From positions 24,310,934-24,374,933 of the forward strand of contig NC_063151.1 of the NCBI RefSeq assembly GCF_020921035.1: a DNA stretch of 64,000 nucleotides. Reading direction: 5' to 3'. The stretch is from Rhodamnia argentea. Taxonomy: Eukaryota > Streptophyta > Magnoliopsida > Myrtales > Myrtaceae. The position numbers and the translations under genes are program-made. The notes beneath the pieces were generated by a model, which was given only the letters and a program-made list of their open reading frames with translations, was not told where the DNA came from and did not search any database. Of this stretch, positions 1 through 11,731 are shown in pieces. The number at the start of each line of letters is the position of its first letter. The first letter of the stretch is position 1.

Positions 1-523
1 GTGTTTTTGAAGATTCAAGGACGCTTCCTCTTATTCTCTTAAAACATTGAATACAAGGGGAGACCAACTCTATACATGGAGAAATAATTCATTTAATGTA
101 TTTTCAGGACAAAATTGGCATATCATTAGTTTCGGTCAGGTTATTCAACTGAGGCTTATAAAATTTTTAGCATAGTGAAGGAAGTTCTATTCAATAATTA
201 TGTTCTGCTTAAGATGATTGTTTATTGCCAACTCAGTATGATCTGTATAAAGATTAGATATGATGTAACTAGTTACTTTTATATGAAGGATTACTAAGAA
301 CTGAACATATTTTCAGCATTTTCATTTTTACTAAACATTCTCAATGTTAGGTACCAAACACAATTTCAAGTAAAAAGAAAAATGAAAATGAAACACAATT
401 CCAAGAAAAACAGAAATATTTGGCTCTGAGGCTTTCAGGGACAGTAAAAAAAAGTCAATTATACATCTTTGATGGGGTGTCTAACCTAAGTTTTGAGATG
501 TAAAGGTGTAGTAACCTGTCAGC

Positions 524-765
524 TTTTGGAGTTTTGAATGTTTCCAATTTCAACTTATCAAAGGAGGGAAAGAAAAGCCCGTTGGCCAAAATGTACTTCA
601 GAGTCAAGGCGTGAAAGAAAATCCCGTTGGCCAAAATGTACTTCAGAGTCCAGGCATGAAAGAGAGGGACAATTTGGAGTTTTGAATGCATCCAATTTCA
701 ACTTATCAAAGGAGGGAAAGAACAGCCTGCTGGCCACGTCAGAGTCCAGGCGTGAAAAACATATG
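524..765. repeat. Degenerate tandem and segmental duplication beside the pseudouridine synthase exons
   Basis: A 45-bp unit beginning cccgttggccaaaatgtac occurs at 578-622 and 623-667, with a third partial, diverged copy at about 721-765. A second block (tttggagttttgaatg ... aaaggagggaaagaa) is present at about 524-575 and again at 673-722. It lies beyond coding exon 5, presumably within the following intron. No protein family is recognised in it. Confidence 0.8.
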
Positions 766-875
766 AATGAAAGAGAGGGGCGAACTGAGAAGTACCATGC
801 AGAAGATGCTTATACAACTTGGCATAAACAAGCATACACGCCTCAAAGATCGAAAACAACTGAAAAGTTAGTTAC

Positions 876-2288
876 CAATTTAGGACCCTCGTCATAGTCA
901 TAAGACAAAGCTGCCGCTGCCAAAGCATCCATACTGTTATGAACTGGCAAATTCCCCTATAAACAAAGAAATCAGGGAGATAAAATATTGTGCTAAACAT
1001 GACAAAAAGTATGAGAGACAAAGAAAAGAATAACAACAACAGACGAGGTTCTTACCTTGACTGGCAATTTTGGGGGCTTATTAAGCACAATAACCGCAGA
1101 GTCCTGAAAATTAGCAGCTACCAAGTGAAAATTGCAAGAAACTTCGTGAAGACAACAACAACAAAAGAAACTAGAACATCCCCGGGCCTAATTCACAATT
1201 AGAAATGCAGTAAACCGCAAAACAAACTTTCTATTAGACCAACCAGAAGCAGTTAACAGCAGATGTCTGAATGCTGTCTGTTGGGGATCAAAAGCTAGGT
1301 TGTAATATGACAGACTTTTTTATCGGATGTCTCCGAAGAGACTAATATGACAGACTTCCCCAGCAGAGATCTGGCACTACAAAAAGGGATGATTTCAAAG
1401 ACTTGCCTTGTACATGACCAGCCTCTGCAAGTACTCTATCTCATCAGCATTGGGATAGAGAGTCCCACTAGGTATAGTGTCGAACCGCTTGGAGATCCTT
1501 GATTCGGCGACTGATACCGGTATATACAATCTGTCCCCTGCTTCCATCACTTCATTTGGCTTGATCTGCAAGTCAGCTGTATGATTGTAGTAGATAAAAC
1601 TTTAAAATTCACATAAAAACTGTCGAGGCCACACAGATAACATACACAGGATAAAACCCCACAGAACGTATACACGAGAAATTTGACTTCACAAAGAAGA
1701 CTCTAGAACAAGAAAAAAACGTATCCTAAATGAGTTAGATGCTACAATAGAGGAGTTAAATTGTGAAAATACCTTTCTCAAAGATTTTCTTTGTCCTTGC
1801 TGTCCCAGGCAAGAGTCATCCGAGTTGGCGCATTCCATCTGAACCTGAAAAAGGAAAAAGAAGCGAACTTTATTCATGGAAAACAGAAAAACAAAAAGAA
1901 TGAGAGAAATCATCAGATATGAAAAAATGGGAACTTCGAAAGAGGGGAGAGTACAGACAAGGCCCTTGTTGAAATGAGATTGAACGACGGAGTTGTGAGC
2001 GCCATGGAAGTAATTCTTGACCCAGCTGATTGCAGTCACTCGGGATGAAGAAGAAGAAGAAGCGGCTTCATTGAAAGAAAACGCAGGCAGAGGGTGAGAA
2101 GGGAAAGGGGGAAGCGACAGCAGCTGACGTGGCTTCGGGCCCTCCTGCGGCCCGCCATCACCCACGCTCGCTATGTGGTTCTTCAACCTTACCACCGTCG
2201 CCTGCGGCGGCGACACCCTCGAGTAGCGCCGCCTCGCCATCCCCACACACGCCGCCGCTCGCCTTCGCGGCGAGGAGTGGTTCCACAT
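876..2288 (-). CDS. RNA pseudouridine synthase, mitochondrial type (RluA/RluD family), 5' part, cut by left edge
   Basis: The family converts uridine to pseudouridine in structured RNA; plant members of this type are predicted mitochondrial. Five exons join in frame: 1959-2288, 1773-1844, 1407-1565, 1056-1103 and 876-956, giving 230 residues. The N-terminus is arginine/serine rich (MWNHSSPRRR), as expected of a targeting peptide. An S4-like segment follows (AISWVKNYF ... VVQSHFNKGLVQ, about residues 85-112), then the RluA-type strand VIVLNKPPKLPVK (about 191-203). The catalytic HRLDR motif should begin the next exon and lies outside the window. I chose the ATG at 2288; an in-frame ATG at 2240 (MARRRYS) is possible. 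The intron after 1407 starts with GC (GCAAGT), a known minor donor. The family call is from motifs; Arabidopsis RNA pseudouridine synthase 3 (At1g78910) is my best recalled match. Confidence 0.88.
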
Positions 2289-4042
2289 CGAGGGCACGCT
2301 ACTTGCAGGAAATGAGGGCCCTGCAGCGTGACCACAAGCGTCGATGCCGGAGTATTTTGGGAGTGCGACTGCGAGGAGACATTCAAGCCGGCGTCGAGAC
2401 TTACATTCGCACGAGCGAAAGTGAAGAAGGGGTGGATGCCTTATGCCTCTTTGAAAAATGTCGTGCTGCTTCTGCCACGTTCGCATCTCGTCGGAACAGA
2501 CGCCGAGGGGAGTCCGACCAAATTTCTCCAGCACCCACTTGATCCGACAAGTCGAACTTCGCGGCGTTACGACAAGAGTGTATATTCCTAGAGAAATTAT
2601 GCAGATTGACTTAGATCTCTTTTTTTTTAAACGTAAATTAATCGAAACTGATACTACTCTCCTGATGATAGCCACAGGAAACTAAACTAATTATTTTCTG
2701 CGCCCTTAATGAGAAATCGAATGCCAGAATTAAATTATGAGTAACGATAATACGCAGCCCATAAGACTTTGGAACGAGGAAAAATTGATCCAATATTCCG
2801 GGTTCATCAAGCAACGCAGAGCTTGTCCTTGATCGGAAAAGTTTCAGCCCGCGACCTGTGGACATCGAGCAGAACAATGCACCGACGAAAGTAGTCGAAT
2901 CAAACTGTTTCGGGAAGAGAGGATGGAAGAAGCAAAGACCATTAAACTCGGCACTATACCAGAAGCACAATCGTCATACATGCCAATATATACACCTGAA
3001 GTGAAATTCTTCACAGTTACCTAATCCCAAGTAATAACATTATTCGTAATCCTAATTACATCACACCATGATTTGACCTATGTACATATACACATAAATA
3101 CAGGTTAGTCCTACAATCCATAACAATCGAAAGCACCCTAAAGCCCGGAACTTTGCTTTTCCTTGCTAAATTGTTCCTCGGTCGTCTTGTGGGCTTGTAC
3201 GTCAATAAGTTCATTGGCCGGAACATCTAGCAAAGAATGCACCTGCGATCCACCTCCACAGTTTCAAAGTCTGACCCGCATTCAGATATCTTCCCGCAAA
3301 GGGTACAGAACCCTAGAGCGTAACAAAGTTTTGGCCACTTCTTCAGGAACTGCTTGGCTCCAAGGCTTGGCCATCTGCAAGGTTGATAATCCACATTACA
3401 CTATTGCATGCGAAAGCCCAAAGACAGATAAGGCCATCTAACCGTGTCCCCTTCTAACAGGAATTTCCTAGGATGTCGGTTTATCCAATGCCTACACAGA
3501 AAGAGAGTTCTGACCATGTGATATGCCAATATGGCAACATCAGATTCCACATGGTCAACCAACCGTTCGACAGCTCAGATTTCCATTTATGTACTGCACA
3601 CTCCAGGAAAGAGCTAACAAAGGGAAAGATTCATTTTCCCAACGCAGAATCACAGCTGCAGAGTACTACAGACTAACGGTTGAACTTGAACAGACTAAAT
3701 ATTGTTGACCATCAATCCCTTCCTCCGAGTATTACTTTCTAATGAACAATATCTTATCATTTCAGTAAAGAAAATATATTCAACGGCATTTTCTTTATTG
3801 GCATGAGGCTGGAACAAAGAGCGAATTCTGGAAGAGGGGAGGTTGCATCTAGCAAACAACATTTAAAGAGAAATTTTTCTTGCAGGGGAATGACAATGCT
3901 ATCATAGAAATAAAGAGCAAGACTGGTAAAGATAACATAAGCAAGAGTGCTTCTACAATGAGGGACAGTGGCCAACGGATGGCTCCATCCCCACCCTTAG
4001 CCTCTCTGCTTGGGATCAGTTCAAAACTCTCCGTCCCTCATC
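2289..4042. other. Interval between the pseudouridine synthase start and the Pumilio stop
   Basis: The part next to 2288 should hold the promoter and leader of the pseudouridine synthase. The part next to 4042 should be the 3' untranslated region of Pumilio. An AATAAA on the minus strand near 3793 could end that transcript about 250 bases after the stop. Minus-strand UGUANAUA motifs lie at 2987-2994 and 3079-3086. A coding-like minus-strand stretch at 3138-3374 is not assigned to any known family. Confidence 0.45.
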
Positions 4043-7000
4043 CTACTTGCTCAGTTCACCTTAAAAAATAAGGGAGCAAAACTGCCACTGGAGAGGGCAA
4101 CTGCCCCCAATGCAAATCAAACATCATAAGGTCGCGTGGTAAAGAAACCCACAGCTTATGATTCATATTAAGGAGCAGATCGCCAACGTTTCATAGACCC
4201 CATTACTTATAAGAACAATACTTGTCAAGGTGACATATGCACAAATTGGCCAATTGCCAGACAAATAGGAACATCAAAAACAAAAATTACCGTACCTTCA
4301 ACTGATAGCTGCTCAAATCGAGCAACTATGTGCTTCCCATAAGTATATTTCTTCAAGGCGTGAAGATGAACCTTTATCCGACTAAGTAGAACTTCCCGAT
4401 GCTTATCATTGCTAACTTCAAGAATCTTCTGAACCACATAATTTGCATACTGGTCCTTCATCATTGCCTGAACATAAGTTACATGTCAAGGACTTAGAGA
4501 AGATCGTATGCTTTTGTGAAATTTTGTGAGAACTGTTTAAGGTATTAGACGAAAGCGTAGCTCAATATGAAAATAATTTTCTACACTCCCCTTCAGGACT
4601 GGAATTTGATCTAAGAGTAAAGCATAAAAAATTAATCAGGGGCCAAAATAGCCACATGGAAATATTTGAACAAAGGACCTAGTCTGACACAGTAGGAAAT
4701 TTTGTGGTATCACATCCATATGTTCTAAAAGCTCAAGCTGTTACTTTAACAGCTTCACAATTGTAATACTGGCATCGACTTTCTGCAAATCTTGTGAAGT
4801 ACAACAAATCTCACCCTAGTTGTCAAATATTTTCACATGCATATTAAGGAAAAATAACGGTTACAATAATGAAACAATAGGTTTCAGAGATATCGATTGC
4901 AACGGAAATAAAAAGCACAAGGTATACTTCGACGACACTGCTTGTACTTCTGTGAAATTGGATTGTCAAAAATAAATAAATAAATAAATAAAAATAAAAA
5001 TTGATGGTCAGCCCCCATTTTAAGATGTCTTTTGTCCTGTCATAGGTAGAGGGTTGGCCCCTATTGATTTAGGAACTCCAAGAAGGGGATGAACCATGTT
5101 GAGGGAGTCAACCCTGAAGACCCTAATCCAGTAAGACCTAGAATTGGCACCTTCAAGTAAGATGAGCTGATTCTTTTGATTCGGCTGACCCGTTTTGCTA
5201 AGGACTCGATTAGGGAGTAACCCTCTTGAAAAATGGTCTATCCCCTGCCTTTGACTGGACATGACCAGAAGACTACTACTATTACTTGAAGTCTACCACA
5301 GTACATAGAGCATACACCCCAATAAAAATAAAAGAAAGAAGTTGCGCTCCCGAACAGTTTCAGAAATGGAGAATGAATTAGGATTGAAGGATGCAAAGTT
5401 GAAATGGGTTTAGTGCTGCCATTGCAAATATAAGATATTTCCAATGAAGTGCCATTGCAAATGTAAATTTGCTTTAATGAAGTGCCTCTGCAAATATAAG
5501 ATGAGTTCTCGTTGCATTTTAACAAAAATACCAAAGTTTACATACCAGCAGGTTGTCATTTTCCTCAGATTGTCCAATGATTTCCTCAACTAACAGTTCC
5601 CTTTCAGCAGCATCGCCGTGTTCTAAGCACTTCTCAACCACATTGGAAGCATATTTGTGCTGACTCAGTGGGACAATGTTTCCAGTCAATTTGCTGATAA
5701 TTTGGCTTCTCTCTTGGGGTTTCCCCCTCTCCAAAACATGCTGTAAACAGTATAAGTAACCATAAAGATTGACATGTTGAACAGAGAAAAGAAGAAACAT
5801 GAAGCCTAAACTCCTATAAGGAAAAAGAAATGAGCAATTTCAATTTCAGGTTAAAAAAAACCATGGATAGGCAATGAAATCTGCAGCGACTTCAAGCTCG
5901 CAGAAAAAGAATCATGCAATTAAAACTAACCACTAAGAGAGAAACAGTAAAAATTTCTCTGGCTAAAAAGTGAACTATCTTAACTCGTAGCCAAAATTAT
6001 AACTTCGGTGCTAGTCAGAACATGGAAAAGGAGACCACAGGAGAACCAACAAAGCTGATTGCTAATCAATTCCAAATGAGGAGCAAAAGAAAAGGACTCG
6101 CTTCAGGGTCTGTTATAAACTAAATTTGAACAGGAAAATGGTGAACAGCAACTATCGACGCTGCAATACATATAAACAATAACAAAACTTGTTTGGAAAG
6201 TGAACCTAAAGCTTTTCTTTGAGAAGTAAGAACGTATCACGTTGAGAGTACATCCCTTGCCCCGTAGATGAGTCACCAAAATAGGGAAGTCAAGCACCAT
6301 ACTTGTTCAAGTGCTGAGAAACATTCAATCCTATCAATCAAATGGAACCACCCCAACAGCACGGGAGAATAAAGAGCAAAAGCTGCAATTGATGTAACAG
6401 CCAACATCTACCGCCAAAAAAATTACATGTCCAGAGACTCAGAAAACAAGATGTCATCAGTACCAAGTACCCAGACATAAGACCTCGGCAAATATTTAAC
6501 ATACTTCCACTAGAGATGCCATCCTCTCCCCATCAACTAATGCTTCGGACAAGCTGCCTCAACACGGCGAAAGAGTAGAGACGCCGACTCTGGAGCTCAA
6601 AACTTCTCTAGACTAAATTACTCTGCAACTTCACTCTGCTCCGTAAAACAAACATAACCCAACAATGCCCAAATATGCAATTTAAGAATTATACTACATA
6701 CCATGGCTAAACCTGGGCCCTCTCACCCACCTGACTAGGAAATAAAAATATTTCCACTGCTCTCTCCCCATGTATTGCTGTCAACTTTTCTATGATCTTT
6801 CTACAAAGAACACAATGACCGCCAAGTCTCCAATGGTGGAAATTAAAAAAATAAAAAATAAAAAGATATGAAACCTGAATAAGACCCAATGACCACTGTC
6901 CAGTAGCAGAGATGGAAATGGAAACCACTAGACCCACCAGCCACTAGAATTATTCTGACAACAAATCCTATCTTTATCCTTTGCAACTAATGGTAAGAGG

Positions 7001-10000
7001 CTGAGGATGTGTCCTTAGATTGAGTGATTAATCCATCATCCACCTTGTTATGTTTGTTAGAGAAGGATATTAAAGCTTTTATTCTGTAATTGGACTTATA
7101 TCCTATTAGTTTCCTGATTAGTAGTACAGTGAAGTGAAAAACCCCTATATCTTATTGAAATATAGCTTGTGCCCAGCGAAACAGATATATCAGTCAGCAC
7201 TCTTACAGACAACATCCATATGAATGTTTCTGCATAATCAAAAGCAGAGTTAATTCATGAATCATAAGAGATTGAATGAAGGGATTGCAAGTAAACTTTA
7301 AAAAAAAAAAAAAAAAATCAAGAGACAAGCACTTTAAAGCAAATACAGACCTGGGTAACATAATTGCCATACTGGTCTTGAGCAAGTAGATAAGCCGAAT
7401 CCAATATCTCATCCACTATACACTGGCTTTGCCCTTCGTCACAGCAATGCTCCAAAACTCTCTATTGAAAAACCAAACAGCTAATGTTTTTGGTCAAATA
7501 AATTTTGATTAATACCATCAGCAATATCAAGGCATAGGAACAAAAACCCACCTGGATAACACGACAGCCATAGGGATGAGTTGAAAGAGTGGCCACTTGA
7601 CCACGAAATGCTGATATGATGAACCCAATTCTTTCAGTTGGCACACGTTCGATACACTTCTGTATTACATGGTTTCCATTTTGGTCTCGTACACATCTCA
7701 TAACCTGTCCATCTAGCTCTTCAACGAGTATCGTTTTTTGGTCAAGCTCAATAACCTCGAGTGCCTAAAAAGAACCACTATAAATAAGCATTGCAGTCCA
7801 CAACATAAAACAAGCACATGAATTCAATCCTCAATGGAGCATGACAAGTTCAGTAAAGCAAAGCGCAAATCACTAGCAGGTCAAAACAGGAGGATTTTGA
7901 TCAGCTTCATCAATATTTCACGGCTCTTAGGGTAGCAAACTGTACGTCAACCTTTTAATTGTAACTATATGCAATCTCAAGTGCTTTTCTCACGCTTCAT
8001 TGTTTCTGCGCATGATCTAGTGGCCAAAAATGAAAAGTGTTAGGCCACCAGGGAGAGGCCAGAATCTAAGACTTCTTTCCTTAGGTTATACATGTTAAGG
8101 GGTTCATGTACTGCCCCAATTTTAAAAACATATGAAGATCCATTCATGTCCTTGTTTTAACCCCACTTAGGATTCAACGTTTCCCATGCTTTTGGAGTCC
8201 AGCATAACCTTGAGGTCAACCCTAGAACAGTTCCTTAAACCACAAAATAGAACACTAAGGTAACTAGATAGAAATTTCAGTTTCAAGTGGACAAGCAAAC
8301 CTTCTGAATCACGCGGCATCCATACATTTGTAAACTTAATTGCAACATCTGTCCAGTGAGTTGATCTGCAAGCTCTTTCCTCTGCTCGGGTCTACCATGT
8401 TCAAAGAACTGAGACAGGCACCATAATAACATACTCAGGACAACACTTACATAAACACAATTGCAGGAGTCTCTTTGCAGGCTAACACATGCTGTCGAAA
8501 ACACACACCTTTTGTATAACATAGTTCCCAAACACATCAGTCATTAATTTCGAAGCATGAGGAAGAACTTCACTGAAAACAGCTGCCTTATCTTCAAAAC
8601 TGCAATTTTCTAGTTTCTGCTGAATGAACCGACTCCCATGTTGATCCACACTGAAACAAAAAGTACAAGAAGCATTGGTTCTGTGTAGAAAGTCACATAA
8701 TATAGATGCATAAGAAAGCAAACTGGATAAGAGCACTGCCTGAATTCAACTATTCGTCCCACAATATCGGAAAGCTCAAATTTCCTGGCATTGCTGGATT
8801 TTAGTTCTTCCAGAAATGTATTTCTTTTAGCATCATCAAAGCCATTTACTCCTCTCTGACCTTGCCATCCAGAATATATCCCTCCATTTCTACTGGAACC
8901 CTGAGAAAATCTTACATCATTTCGCCGACCCAGGTGGCTCATTCCACCAATTGGAGATGATGGCAAGATTGGACTTGCAAGAGGTGAGCCTGGAAACTGT
9001 GATATTGCAACAACACCTCTGGGGCTTCCATAGAAATTGCTGCTTCTAGGACTTGGAATGTTCAAACTCCCATTAGGTTGAAACTCTAGCTTCTGATCTG
9101 CTAAATGCGATGTAAAGGCTACATCATTTTGAGATGCAAATGAATCCATAGAACCCCCAACACCACCTCTAGAAAAATGACCAAAGTGAGATGGAGCACC
9201 GTAAGCATCTTCAAGCGGATGATGAAAATAAGACATTGGGAGAGGATCCGCAAAGGGTGGTTGAAATGTCAAACCATACTGTCCATACATCTTGTTCATA
9301 TGAGGTGCATCACCTACATTTGAGATTCCTTGTCCTGTGGACACCCCACTTCCTCGACCATTTAAGGCTGGAGCCGACAAGGAAAAGCCACTATGCGGAG
9401 AGTATGCAGCCATATATGGAGGAAGAACTGCAGAACCCAGGGCATAGCCACCCATATTATACTGTGGAGCAAACATACCTGGCATCTGAAGATTAGGATA
9501 AAACGTATTGGAATTGATATATGATGCCGCTGTATATAATGGAGGTGTGAGCCCAGGTGAGTGCATCGTTGATTGTCCCTCAACATGAGTGGACCTAGGG
9601 TGCCCAAAAGCATATCTCTCCATTCGGGCCGGTGGATGTTGATAACTCCCCTGTCCATGAACAACTGGACCTCGATGCTGAGTGCCATTTAGTATGGATG
9701 CAGGCTGCAAAGGAGTGCTCCTCCTATAGGCATGTTCTTCTGCATTCTTAAGATTACTCTCATCTGTTCCAGAAATATCCAACCCCCTAATGGATGCCTC
9801 ATTTCCTACATTAATTTCTTTCATGGTTCCATCTTCATGTATGGTCGAAAATTTCTCTCCAACATTTGGTGAACTTGCAAAAGGAGTATGTAATGTCTCA
9901 CCATTGGATATCAACTCAATCTCCTGTGGATTCAGGTTAGAAGACTCAGCATTTACATCAATGGAGCCCGAATTCGATTTTGATACTTCAGTAATATTAA

Positions 10001-11731
10001 AAGAAGAAACATCCAGTGCAATTCCATGGACATCACGATCTATTGATTGCTCGTTCACATGGCTCAACGAACGAGTCTGATTATACACAGGAGAAGGCGT
10101 ACGAGGGAAATCTTCCTACATATTAGCAAAAGGAATGTAGAGTTAAGAGTAGGGCCCAAGAGAATTACATTCAATTCAATTCAGGAGACTAGGAAGGCTT
10201 CTAAAGAAGTGACTGCTAGCAAGCAGTAGCAACTTCAGGAGAGTGGTTTAGCCAAATGTAAAAGCAAAAACAAGATGAAGCTTGAGCAAGAAACTGATTT
10301 TGAAGATGAAGCCTAGAAATGCTTTTGCAGCTGCAGTCGTTCTAGCCTTTTCATATCCTTTTAGTAGTTCCAACTAATATATTTAAAATATTTGTTTTAA
10401 CTTCACCTGATACTTAAAACAATTTCAACAGAGGAAAGTTAAGTTGCTCTTCAATTACATATAACGCATTGATTTTACTAATCACCGCTTAACATTAGAA
10501 TACCACTTGACAACACCTAATTTGTATCAACATCTACAGCAACAAAAAGTACCAAAATTGATAACAAGAAGAGCTAAGGGGGCCCTGAGTGACTAAAAGG
10601 ATGGTCAGGAACCTATTAGTATTAGAAGGCTCTCAATGGTACTACTTGGATGCTCAATTCTTGGTTGAGCTAGAATATACCCATTAAAGTGCGAAGGCTC
10701 TCAATGGTACTACTTGGACGCTCAATCCTTGGTTGAGCTAGAATATACCCATTAAAGTGCACTTACTTGGACTAGACAGTTGAAAGATCTTTTTCTATAT
10801 AGGAAGGTATCATGAAGAAAAATGTCCCTCCACAGAAGATAAGCAAGCAACTGACTAAAAAGGACATCCCAAGCATCAGCTTTTCAGTTCCCTTCACTTT
10901 AACATTGTACTATAGAGTAAAGAGAATTCAAAAAATAATAACCATAACAATAAAGGCTTCCTTCCACTGCTAGCTAGACTAATCAAAAGATACAGACGAT
11001 ATAAACTGAGAGATTCCCAAAATTTGGCTGCTATATATATGGCTCATCAATCGATAAATGATGCAATGCAAAGCAGTAATAATTACCTGTATCAAATCAA
11101 CCAGACTCTTGTGACGACCTGATGAAGAAACCACATTCTGTATGGGCATATGAATTCTACTTTCTACCCCAAATTCAATATTTTGTGAGAGTGACTTTTC
11201 ATCTTCAGGCTCCTCATTATGAGTAAACAGGGAACCTCTAGACAGATGCAAAGATCCATTGCCACTGTCATCCAAGGAAGTTAATCTCCAACTATTTCCA
11301 AGGCCACCAATATGGCTTACCAGGCGTCGGTTTTCCCTTGAAATGAGAGGTGGAGGGAGCCTAGGGTTAAGATTAACATGAGAGCAATAGTAAGCAACAT
11401 ATGCTGGGTCAGAGCGTAATTTTTCCTCAATCTCAGAATCTTCAATAGCGCTGCCAAGATTGGCCAAAGTCTCATCCATATTCACATTATTTCGCGCCAA
11501 AAGGTTAGCAATAGCTGCAAATGAACCCTCCATACTAGGTGGTGCACTACCACTTCGATTAGGCATAGTTCCCATCTCACTTCCCTGTACTCTATGCCCA
11601 CGTAAAATAGAACCTAATTCCTCCGCTGCCGTGGTCTTCAGTGGAGGTCTGAAAGTCGTATGATCCCTAGAAGAAGGGCACTTTCTAGCCCCACCATTTT
11701 CCACCATCCTCATAGGGATTTCAGTAGCCAT
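4043..11731 (-). CDS. APUM5: Pumilio-family RNA-binding protein, APUM5-like, about 992 residues
   Basis: PUF proteins bind UGUA-containing elements, mostly in 3' UTRs, and lower mRNA stability or translation in the cytoplasm. Nine coding exons join in frame: 11087-11731, 8740-10115, 8509-8650, 8301-8408, 7552-7764, 7351-7461, 5546-5740, 4296-4467, 4043-4059. The N-terminus (MATEIPMRM, then [14 protein letters not shown] and [12 protein letters not shown]) is typical of the APUM5 subgroup rather than APUM1-3. Eight PUF repeats fill residues about 650-990. Base-reading triplets in repeats 1-8 are SR..Q, NY..Q, CR..Q, NH..Q, CR..Q, NY..Q, SN..E and NY..Q. The middle (about 220-640) is low-complexity, rich in Ser, Gly and Pro. 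The exon 2 donor is GC rather than GT. The last exon encodes only the end ELSK and is the least certain join. The symbol is by family resemblance. Confidence 0.9.
4969..5000. repeat. AAAT microsatellite in the last long Pumilio intron region
   Basis: About six copies of aaat followed by imperfect a/t repeats, within the intron between exons 7 and 8 (4468-5545). The rest of that intron has no recognisable gene. Confidence 0.85.
10625..10760. repeat. Tandem duplication of a 68-bp unit in the first coding intron of Pumilio
   Basis: Units 10625-10692 and 10693-10760 both begin gaaggctctcaatggtac and end cccattaaagtgc. They differ at only two positions that I can see. The duplication is therefore recent or homogenised. 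It lies in the intron 10116-11086. Confidence 0.93.

Noticed and set aside
2094-2542. Overlapping open frames on the plus strand across the pseudouridine synthase start
   Set aside because: Antisense shadows of the GC-rich, serine/arginine-rich first exon; no domain.
9191-9496. Plus-strand open frame inside Pumilio exon 2
   Set aside because: Antisense shadow of a confirmed coding exon.
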